NCBI GenBank assembly: GCA_016220085.1
Contig: JACRIN010000031.1
Coordinates: 1-57,536, forward strand
DNA length: 57,536 bases
Source: Planctomycetota bacterium
GTDB lineage: Bacteria; Planctomycetota; UBA1135; GCA-002686595
Direction: 5' to 3'
Part shown: positions 16,392 through 25,300 of the stretch, piece after piece
How the letters are laid out: every line of letters begins with the position of its first letter
How positions within the stretch are numbered: position 1 is the stretch's first letter
Made by a program: the position numbers and the translations under genes
Notes under the pieces: generated by a model
The model's input: only the letters and a program-made list of their open reading frames with translations
Databases searched by the model: none
What the model was told of the DNA's origin: nothing

Positions 16392-17765
16392 TCAGGCAGC
16401 TCCGATCGGCCGCATCGGCCGGCGCGGGAGCTCGAGGCGGAAGCTCGCGCCGCATCCGGTGTTGTCGACGACCTCGATCGTGCCGCCTTGGCCGACGACC
16501 GCGGTACGGGCGATCGCCAGGCCGAGTCCGTAGCCGACGCGGCCGCCGCGCTTGGCGGGGCCGGTGAAGAAGGGCTCGAAGATCTTCGCGCGGAGCTCCT
16601 CGGGCACTCCCGGGCCGCAGTCGTCGACGGTGACATGGATCCGTTCGGACGTGCCGTCGAGCGTCACCGTCACGCGCGCGCCTGGCGGGCTGAAATCGAT
16701 TGCATTGCCCGCCAGGTTGCGCAGCGCGCGCATCAACGCCTCGCGGTCTCCGACGAGCCGGGTGTCGCCGTTGCGTCGGATCTCGAGCTCGACGTCGAGC
16801 AACCGCGCGCGACTGCGCTCGCGAGCCAAGCGGATCTCGGCCTCGTCGGCGAGATCGAACTCCTCGCGCAGCACCTTCGAGTCGGACGCGCGCGACGCGC
16901 AGATCGTCAACAGGTTGTCGACGGCGTCGCCGAGCTCGCGGAGCTCGTGCAGGTTGCTCTCGAGCACCGCACGGTACGTCGCGGCGTTGCGCGGGGCGAT
17001 CAGCGCGACCTCGGTCTCGCCGATCAGGTTCTGGATCGGCGAGCGGAGCTCGTGGGCGAGGCTCGCGGTGAAGAGCTGCGCCTGTTCGGAAGCCGCGCGG
17101 ACGCGTGCGAGGCGCGCGCGCAGCGCTTCGGCGAGCGCGAGGATCTCCCGCGGTGGATTAGCGAGCTCGATCCGCGGATCGCCGGTCGTCTCCGCGCGGA
17201 GGTCCTCGGTGACCCGACGCAGAACGCCGGAGACCCGCCGCAGGAACAGCCACGACATGACGACGGCGAAGACCCCGCTGACGATCACGCGGAGCGTCGC
17301 GCGCTCCTCGTACTTGTCGAGCAGGGAGAACCGCGGCGTGCCGTCGACGACCACCGCGACGGTGTACCCGCTGCGCTGGAGCTCGGCGCGCCACACCAGC
17401 TCGTCGGTGAAGCGCGTGTGATCGAGGTCCTTGACCGAGGTCGCGGCCGCGTCCGCGAGCTTCACCAGGCCGAACGTATCCCATTCTGCGCCGGTGTTCG
17501 TGTTCCAGACGCGCCACGCGGCGTCGAGGTCGCGCAGGACCGCCATGCGCTTGGTGACGAGCTCCTTGAACTCGTCCTTCGACGCGCCGGAGAAGTTCAC
17601 CTGCGCCTCGAGAAGCTCGGACTTCACCACCTTCTCGAGCTCGTCCTCGATCGACGTGCGCAGGAAGTAGGCGGTCGAGATCGCGTTGACGATCAAGATC
17701 AACAGCGTGCCGACCGCGAAGAAGACGGTCAGTTGGCCGGCGAGCGACAGTCGCTTCTGGGTCAC
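16392..17765 (-). CDS. sensor histidine kinase (457 aa)
   Basis: Transmembrane helices at about residues 10-34 and 155-175 flank a periplasmic sensor region of about 120 residues. A HAMP-like linker, an H-box SLAHELRSPIQN with phospho-acceptor His238, an N-box (NLAGNAIDFSPP), DDCGPGVP and GYGLGLAIA follow. The GTG start overlaps the response-regulator stop (GTGA), so both are made from one message. It resembles CusS/PmrB-type kinases in layout, but the sensor domain gives no clear ligand. Its gene is directly followed by lipid A/envelope genes, suggesting an envelope or cationic-stress signal. Confidence 0.93.
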   Translation of the reverse strand: MTQKRLSLAGQLTVFFAVGTLLILIVNAISTAYFLRTSIEDELEKVVKSELLEAQVNFSGASKDEFKELVTKRMAVLRDLDAAWRVWNTNTGAEWDTFGLVKLADAAATSVKDLDHTRFTDELVWRAELQRSGYTVAVVVDGTPRFSLLDKYEERATLRVIVSGVFAVVMSWLFLRRVSGVLRRVTEDLRAETTGDPRIELANPPREILALAEALRARLARVRAASEQAQLFTASLAHELRSPIQNLIGETEVALIAPRNAATYRAVLESNLHELRELGDAVDNLLTICASRASDSKVLREEFDLADEAEIRLARERSRARLLDVELEIRRNGDTRLVGDREALMRALRNLAGNAIDFSPPGARVTVTLDGTSERIHVTVDDCGPGVPEELRAKIFEPFFTGPAKRGGRVGYGLGLAIARTAVVGQGGTIEVVDNTGCGASFRLELPRRPMRPIGAA

Positions 17766-18442
17766 GATCCGTCGTGTTCGAGCGAGAAGCGATAGCCTTC
17801 GCCGCGCACCGTGTGGATCAGCGGACTGCCTTCGCGTCCGAGCTTGCGTCGCAGGCGGCCGATGTGGACGTCGACGACGTTGGTGCCCGGATCGAAATCG
17901 ATCGACCACACGTCGCGGAGCAGGTCGGCGCGCGTCAAGACCTTGCCGTTGGCGCGCGCGAGCGCGAGCAACAGGTCGAATTCGCGCGGGGAGAGATCGA
18001 TCGGCTTGCCCGAGCGCAGCACCTGGCGCTTCGCGAGGTCGAGGCGGAGATCGGCGATCTCGATCGGCGCGAGCGATTTGCGGCGCCGGATCACGGCTTC
18101 GATGCGCGCGACGAGCTCGTTGAACGCGAACGGCTTGATCACGTAGTCGTCGGCGCCGAGCCGCAGGCCCTTGACGCGCTCCTCGACCGAGTCGCGCGCG
18201 GTGACGAAGATCACCGGCGTCTCGCGGCCTTGCTGCCGGATCTCCATCAGGAGGTCCCAACCGGTCTTCGCCGGCATCATCACGTCGAGCAGGATCAAGT
18301 CGAACGCCCGTGGGTCGCTCTTGAGGATCGAGAGCGCGGCTTCGCCGTCGGCGGCGGTCGCGGTTTCGATCCCGGACTCCTGCAGCCCGCTCGAGATGTA
18401 AGTACGGAACTTCGGGTCGTCGTCGACGATCAGTAGGCGCAT
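17762..18442 (-). CDS. OmpR/PhoB-family response regulator (226 aa)
   Basis: Receiver domain with the acidic cluster DDD (7-9), phospho-acceptor Asp53 in LLDVMMP, Thr in VTARD and Lys103 in VIKPF. A winged-helix DNA-binding domain follows from about residue 130 (DLSPREFDLL, VDVHIGRLRRKLG, TVRGEGYRF). The start is ATG 18442 at MRLLIVDDD. First gene of a leftward run that includes its kinase and then GT2, LAB_N, lipoprotein and lpxR-like genes, so it may control them and itself. The 146-base divergent region before crcB is where its operator should lie. Confidence 0.95.
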   Translation of the reverse strand: MRLLIVDDDPKFRTYISSGLQESGIETATAADGEAALSILKSDPRAFDLILLDVMMPAKTGWDLLMEIRQQGRETPVIFVTARDSVEERVKGLRLGADDYVIKPFAFNELVARIEAVIRRRKSLAPIEIADLRLDLAKRQVLRSGKPIDLSPREFDLLLALARANGKVLTRADLLRDVWSIDFDPGTNVVDVHIGRLRRKLGREGSPLIHTVRGEGYRFSLEHDGS

Positions 18443-18588
18443 CGTTTTCCCTCTCGCGCGCATCCTGCCTAGGCGCGGCGAACGCCCGGGATTCTAGCGT
18501 GATCGTCCCGACGGACCTGCATACGGATCCTGACCCCGGGCTTGCGATCGAGCTTGCAGGGCCCGAGACTGCGGGCGGAGTCGACTCG

Positions 18589-18966
18589 GTGCTCGTGAAA
18601 CTCGCGTTGCTCGCCGCGGCCGGCGCCGTCGGCACCCTGGCCCGCTTCGGGGTGTCGACGTGGGTCCAGCGCAGCGGCGCGAGCTCGTTTCCGCTCGGCA
18701 CGCTCGCGGTCAATCTGCTCGGTTGCTTCGCGTTCGGCGTGCTCTGGGCGGTCGCCGAGAGGCGGGTCGAGAGCGCCGAAGCGCTGCGGATGTACGCCCT
18801 GACCGGGTTCATGGGCGCGTTCACGACGTTCTCGACCTTCGCGTTCGATTCGAGCGTGATGCTCGCCCGGCGCGAGGGCTGGCTGCTCGCCGCGAACCTG
18901 GCGCTGCAGAACGGGCTCGGGATCGGGCTCGTCGTCGTCGGGCTCTGGCTCGGGCGCAAGCTCTGA
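18589..18966 (+). CDS. crcB: fluoride channel CrcB/FluC (125 aa)
   Basis: Exports toxic fluoride as a dual-topology dimer. Four hydrophobic helices and the family motifs are present: GAVGTLARFG near the start, GTLAVNLLGCF in helix 2, and GFMGAFTTFSTFAF, which lines the fluoride pore. I chose GTG 18589 because GGCGGAG lies eight bases upstream and the resulting 125 aa is the usual length. An in-frame start at 18499 would add an unlikely N-terminus. I looked for the fluoride riboswitch in the 146-base leader and do not see its ATGGxGTTC...TGATGACGCC core. Confidence 0.92.
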   Translation: MLVKLALLAAAGAVGTLARFGVSTWVQRSGASSFPLGTLAVNLLGCFAFGVLWAVAERRVESAEALRMYALTGFMGAFTTFSTFAFDSSVMLARREGWLLAANLALQNGLGIGLVVVGLWLGRKL

Positions 18967-19017
18967 GGAACGCGTTCGCGGCTTGATCGAAGGCGCGCCG
19001 GCTCGGACACTCGGCGC

Positions 19018-19287
19018 ATGCCCTTCTGCCTGGGTTGCGTCGCGCTGTTCTTTCCGCGCTTGGTGTGCCTGGCGATCTACTTCTGGTCGGACTGGTTCGA
19101 GGCGGCCATCGACTCGTCGCTGGTCTTGCTCGCGGGGTTCGTCTTCCTGCCGCTGACGCTGCTCGTCTACACGTGGATCGTCCACGCCAACGGGAGCGTC
19201 GAAGGGCTCTATTTCGTACCCCTGGTGCTCGCGGTGCTCGGCGATCTCGGCCTGATCGGGTCGAACGCGCGCCGCAAGTCCGATTGA
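19018..19287 (+). CDS. small membrane protein (89 aa)
   Basis: Three hydrophobic segments are seen (about residues 5-25, 33-54 and 64-82), with a short charged C-terminus ending RRKSD. The starting MPFCLGCVALFFPR pattern recurs in small membrane proteins of GC-rich bacteria, but the family has no known function. ATG 19018 is the only reasonable start. It follows crcB by 51 bases and may be cotranscribed. It precedes the large macroglobulin gene by 99 bases. Confidence 0.72.
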   Translation: MPFCLGCVALFFPRLVCLAIYFWSDWFEAAIDSSLVLLAGFVFLPLTLLVYTWIVHANGSVEGLYFVPLVLAVLGDLGLIGSNARRKSD

Positions 19288-19386
19288 ACTCGCTCCGCCG
19301 CGTCAACGGCCGGCGTTCGCCCGACTACACCCAAGATCGCGACTGAGCGCGGCGTTTCGAAGCCCCGCATCCATCCGAGGCGCTCC

Positions 19387-22300
19387 ATGACACAACAATC
19401 GCAGCGTGGGAGCTCGCTCCTGCAGGCCTTCTTCCTCGTGACCCTGGCGACGCTCGCCTGCTTCGCGCCGGCGCATTCCGCCGAGGACTCGGGCGCGGCG
19501 AAGCCCGCGGCCGCACCGACCGAGCCGGGTGTGCCGGATGGCGTTCGCGCGGCGCTGCTCGCGCACGAGTGGGATCGCGCGCTCGGCGCGCTCGACAAAG
19601 CGAAGGTCGACCAGCCTCAGTTCACCGATTGGTGGACGTACTTGCGCGGCACGGTGCTCGCGCGCGCCAAGCAGAACGACGCCGCGTTCGCCGCGTTCGA
19701 CGCGGTCGAACGAGCGTCGCCGCCGAGCGAGTGGCGCCACAAAGCCCGCTTCGCGCGCGCCGACCTCCTGCGCGAACTCGGTCGCGCGAAGGACGCCGAG
19801 GCGATCTACGAAGCGGAAGCCCGGCGCTTGCTCTCGGAAAGCCGCCAGGAGGAGCTCGCGAAGATCTACCTCGACGCCGCGGACGCGCTCTCGACGCCGC
19901 CCGCCAAGCCGACGCCGAACGCACCGCCGCTCGATTGGAATCGCGCGGCGGTGTTGTATCGGAAGGCGTTGGAGCTCGACGTCGGCGCCGCGATCCGCGA
20001 ACGCGCGCTCTACCGCGTGATGGTTTGCTTGCAGTCGAGCGCGAACGCCGCGCAGGCCGTGCAAGTCTCCAACGAGTACCGCGACGCCTTCGATCCGACC
20101 AAGGCGAAGAGCAATCCCGTCGGCGAGCATCTGTTCGAGGTGCTCTATCGGCGCGCGGAGTGCCAGCGCTCGCTAGGTCTGAACGACCTCGCGCGCCGCG
20201 ACTTGGAGGACTTGATCGCGGCGATCGACGGCGTGCGCGCGAAGCGCGAGCCGTGGGGCGATTGGCTCGCCGGGCAAACGCAAGCGCTGCAGAGCGAGCT
20301 CGCGCGGATCGACGGCGACGCGCACCGCGCGATCGGCGACACGTACGGCGACGATGCGAACTCGGTGCGGCTCGCGGTCGCGGCGATCGAGCGCTTCCTG
20401 GCCAAGTTCCCGTCGCATCCGAAGCACGCCGAGGCCGAGCAGTCAATCGGCTTGCGCTACGCGCGCGCCGGGCTCGACGAGGACGCGCTGAAGGCGTTCG
20501 ACGCGTTCCTGCGGCGCGCGGAGCCGACCGACCCGGTCGCGCGCGAGGGTTTCGCGCGGCTGCACGCCAACGCGCTCTTCAACAAGGGCGAGGTGCTCAC
20601 CCGCCAGAAGCGCTTCGAGCTCGCGATCGCCGCCTTCGCGGAGTACGTCGCGCGTTTCTCGACCGGCGCGGAGTGGTCGCGCGCGCAGGCCGGCATCCTC
20701 GCGGCGGAGTTCGCGCGCGGCGACGCGCTGCGCGACGACCGCAAGTACGCCGAGGCCCGCAACGTCTGGACGTCGTGCCTGGAGCGCTATCCGCTGGATC
20801 CGCGCGCCGCTCCGACCTCGTTCGCGATCGGCGCGACGTTCGCCGCCGAGGCGCGCTCGCTCACGGCGGGCGACCCCAAGCGCAACGAGCTCTTCCGCAG
20901 CGCGATCGAACAATGGCGTCGCGTCGTCGCCAAGTACCCGAACACCGATCCCGCGTCGCAGTCGCTGTACTCGATCGGCGAGCTCGAGGAACGCGAGCTC
21001 GGCGAGCTGGAGCGCGCGGTCGAGGACTACCAGGCGTGCAGCTTCGGCACGAGCGCCGGCGACGCGCGCACGGCGCTCGTGCGGATGACCGAGCCCGCGT
21101 TGACGATCACCAGCGAGAAAGCGTGGCGCACCGCGACCGCGCCGCGGGTCAAGGTCGACGTTCGCAACCTGGAGAAGCTGAAGGTCGACGTCTTCGCGCT
21201 CGATCTCGAAGCGTACTTCCGCAAGCAGCTCTCTCATGTCGCCGTCGAGGATCTCGACCTCGACCTGATCGCGCCCGACCGGACCGTCGAGCGCTCGGTC
21301 GAAGGCTACGCGAAGTACCAGCCGATCGCGTTCGAGCTCGAGTTGCCGGTGAAGGGTCCCGGCGTGTGGGCGATCGCGGTGACGGCGGGCGAGCTGCGCG
21401 CGACGACGCTGGTGGTGTCGAGCGACATCGACGTGATCGTGCGCAGCGCGGCGAAAGAGCTCCTGGTGTTCGCCGAGGACATGGTGCGCGAGAAGCCCGC
21501 GAAAGCGGTGCGCGTGCTGGTCGCCGGCGTCAACAAAGACGGCGTGCCGACCGTGCGCGAGGCGATCACCGGCGAGGACGGCACCGTGCGCGTCGACGTG
21601 TCGGAGTTCGAAGGCGCGAGCGCTTCCGTGCTCGCGCTGCGCGAGGGCCACTACGCGGCCGCCGGCGGCGCGACGCGCAATCCGTCGACATCGACGCCGC
21701 GGATGCCGCGCGGCGTCGTCTACACCGATCGGCCGGCGTATCGGCCGGGCGAGCTCGTGCACTGGCGCGCGATCCTGCGCGAGGTCCAGGACGGTCGCTT
21801 CGGCTTCACCGCGGGCAAGGCGTACGACGTGATCGTCAGCGACGCGCAAGGCCGAGTCGTGTCGAAGAAGAAGGTCACGTTGTCGGAGTTCGGCACGCTC
21901 GCGAGCGACGTCGTGCTCGACGAGTTCGCCATCGTCGGCGATTGGCGCATCGCGTGCTCGACGCCCAACGGGCCGAGCTTCTTCGGTGCGTTCCAGGTCC
22001 AGCAGTACCAGCTCCCGAAGGTCGAGCTCGAGCTCTCGACGCCGCGCGAGATCTACTTCCGCGGCGAGCGCGTCGACGTCACCGCGCGCGCGAAGTTCTA
22101 TTGGGGCGAGCCGGTCGCCAACGCGAAGCTCGCGGCGATGCTCCCGGACGGTCGCGTGCTCGAGCTCTCGACCGACGCGCAGGGCAAGGCCGAGTTCGGC
22201 TTCGAAACCCGCGACTTCGCCGCGGAAACCAGCCTTTCGTACAGCGCGACGCTCTCCGAGGAAGGCCTGACCACGCAGGACAGCGTCTTCGTCGCCGTGC

Positions 22301-25300
22301 ACGAGTTCCGCGCGTACGTCGGCGTGAAGAACGACGTCTACCTCGCCGGTTCGAGCTTCGACGTCACCGTCGGCACGCCCGGCGTCGACGGCAAGCCGGT
22401 GTCGCGGCCGATGAAGCTCGTCGCGGTGAAGCACGAGTTCGTCGACGGATGCACGACCGAGACGCAAGTCGGCGAGTGGTCGCTGACGACCGATGCCGTG
22501 AACGGCGAAGCGCACCAAGCGATCACGCTCGCGCGAGGCGGCGCGTACGTGCTGCGGGCGTCCGGCGTCGACCGCTTCGGCAATCCCGTCGTCGGCGAGC
22601 GCTCGGTCGAGATCTCCGGTGACGAGGACGCGCAGCGCTTGCGCTGGCTCGTCGATACGCACGTCTTCGAGGTCGGCGCGAAGGCGACGCTGACGCTGGT
22701 CGATCGCGAAGCCGACGGGCTCGCGTTGCTGACGATCGAGTCGGACACGTTCCTGGAGCACCGCATCCTGGCGTTGAAGAAGGGCACGAACTCGGTCGAG
22801 CTCGCGCTCGACCACGCGCACTTCCCGAGCTTCACCGCCGCGGTGGCGATGATGCGACCGGGCGCGCTCTTCACCGACGAAGTGCAGCTCTCCGTGCGCC
22901 GCGCGCTGCGCGTCGAAGTCGAGCCCGAATCGCCCGACTGCAAGCCGGGCGAGGACGCGAGCTTCCGAATCGCCACGTTCGACCAACTCGGTCGTCCGGT
23001 GTCCGCCGAGCTCTCGCTCGCGCTCGTCGACGAAGCGGTGTTCGGTCTGTGGGGTGACACGCTCCCAGACGTGCGCGCGCTGTTCGACGCGGCCGAGGAA
23101 CGCCGCGGCAACTTCTCGACGTCGTCGAGCGCGACGTTCCGTTACCACGGCGAGACGCGCACGATCGCCGCGGCGGTGCTCGCGGAGCAAGCGCGCGCGA
23201 AGGAAGAGGGCGCGTGGGATGCGAACCAGGCGGAGCTCTTGCGCGGGCTCGGCTACGAGGGCGAAGCGAGCGCCGACGCGTTCGTCGGAGGCGCCGCGAG
23301 GCTCGCGCTCGGCCGTCCGCGCGCCGGCGCGCCGGGCGCGCCCCCGCCGAGCGACGCGGCGGAGAAGACGATCGGCTCGGGCGGTCACTACGGGACCGGC
23401 GTGCCGTCGGTGTACGCGGCTCGGCAAGCCGGCGGCAGAGGCAAAGGCCGCGGCGGACAAGCCACGGGCAAGGTCTATCGCGGCCCCGGTGACACGGTGC
23501 CGGCGAACGTGGCCGCGCTGGAGACGTTCGACACCGCGTATTGGTCGCCGAGCGTCGTCACCGACGCGAACGGCAAGGCGACGGTCAAAGCGAAGATCCC
23601 GGAGCGGAGCACTCGCTGGCGCGTCGTCGCGGTCGGCGCGGACAAAGGGCAGTTGTTCGGCCAAACGCGCGCGTCGCTGGTGTCGAAGGAGGAGTTCTTC
23701 GTCGAGCTGCGGGCTCCGCTGTGGCTGACCGAGGGCGACGCGCCGCGTTGCACGGCTCGCGTGCACAACCTGACCGGTCTGCGCGGCACGGCGAAGCTCG
23801 TGCTGCGCGCGACGCGCGGCAACGACGTCAAGGTGTATCCGCTCGACGTGACGCTCGGCGACGCGAACGAGACCGAGGTCGTGTTCCCGGCGCTCGAGCC
23901 CCTCGCGGGCGGCGGCGACCTGCAGCTCGACCTCGAAGCGACCGGCGAGCTCGACGGCAGCGCCGCCGCGGGTACGCGCGCGGAGTCGGTCAGCGCGCGG
24001 CCGTATCGGCCGGTCGCGAAGTCCTCGGTGCGCTCCGGCGTGCGGCCGTGGGGCGTCGACCTCGCCGCGGCGAAGAGCGGCGTGCTCGAGGGCTCGGCGA
24101 GCATCGAGCTCCAGCTCGATCCGAAGCGCAAGACGAGCGGACGGTCGCTCGAGATCGCGCTCGGCCCGAACGTCGACGCGCTGCTCGTCAACGCGGCGCT
24201 CGGCAACGACGGATTCCTCCTGCGTGCGCCGGGCGACGGCCACGCGACGAACGCGGCGGATCTGCTCGGCGCGTGCGAGACGCTCGCGCTGGTCGAAGCG
24301 AGCGGTCGCGCGGAGAATCCCGAGCACGCGCGGCTCTTCGAACGCGCTCAGGGCCTGGTCGCGCGGCTGGTCGCGGCTCAGCGCACCGACGGACATTGGA
24401 GCTGGATCGGCACCGAGCAGGAGCCGCACGTCGAGACGTCGAGCCTCGCGCTCGTCGCGTTGGCCCGCGCGCGCGCCCGCGGCGTGCCGGTGTTCGACGC
24501 AGCACTCACCAACGGTCGCGCGGCGTTGCTGAAGAGCTTCCGCGAAGCCCCGCAGCAGGCCGACGAGCTCAAGGCGATGCTTTCGTGGGCGCTCGCCGAG
24601 AACGAGCAGGGCGACTTCGGAGCGCTGAACCGCTTGCACCGAGAGCGCGCGACGCTTTCGCCGGCCGCGCTCGCGTACACGGCGCTCGCGCTCGCCGCGA
24701 TGAACCGCGGACCGATGGCGGCGGAGGTCGCCGACGTGCTCGAGACGAAGTCGTTCGTGCAAGAAGGGCCGAAGCGCTGCGCGTTCGCCACCGAGGGCAA
24801 CATCGCGTGGAGTCGTTCGCGGCTCGCGATGAACGCGCTCGCCGCTGTCGCGCTCGAGCGCGCGAAGCCGACGTCGGCGAAACTGCCCGCGGTGATCGAG
24901 GAGCTCCTCGCGACGCGTCCGTGGTACGACGGTCGCGCGCGCGGGCTCGCGATCGCGGCGATCGCGATGTGGCGCGGCAAGACGCAGCCGTCGAACGAGC
25001 GCATGCGCGTCAAGATCTCGTGCGCGGGGCTCGAAGCGGCGACCGTCGACTTCTCGACCGAGCGTCCGGGCGAAACACTCTCGTGGGACGTGCCCGACGA
25101 GCTCCCCGCGAAGCTCTCGATCGCGTTCGAGCTGGAAGGCCGCGGACGTCCGCACTTCAGCGCGGTCTTGCGCGGCTTCACGGGCGACCTCGACCAGAAG
25201 CGGTCCGAGGAGCTCTCGCTGCGGTACCACGACTACCTCGCGGCGGCCCCGCGCCATCGCGGTCGCGAGATCCCGACCGGCTTCGGCGCGATCGACGGCC

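Noticed and set aside
18443..18588. Fluoride riboswitch before crcB
   Set aside because: The leader was read for the conserved ATGGxGTTC and TGATGACGCC-type core and it is not present. Control could be by another means.
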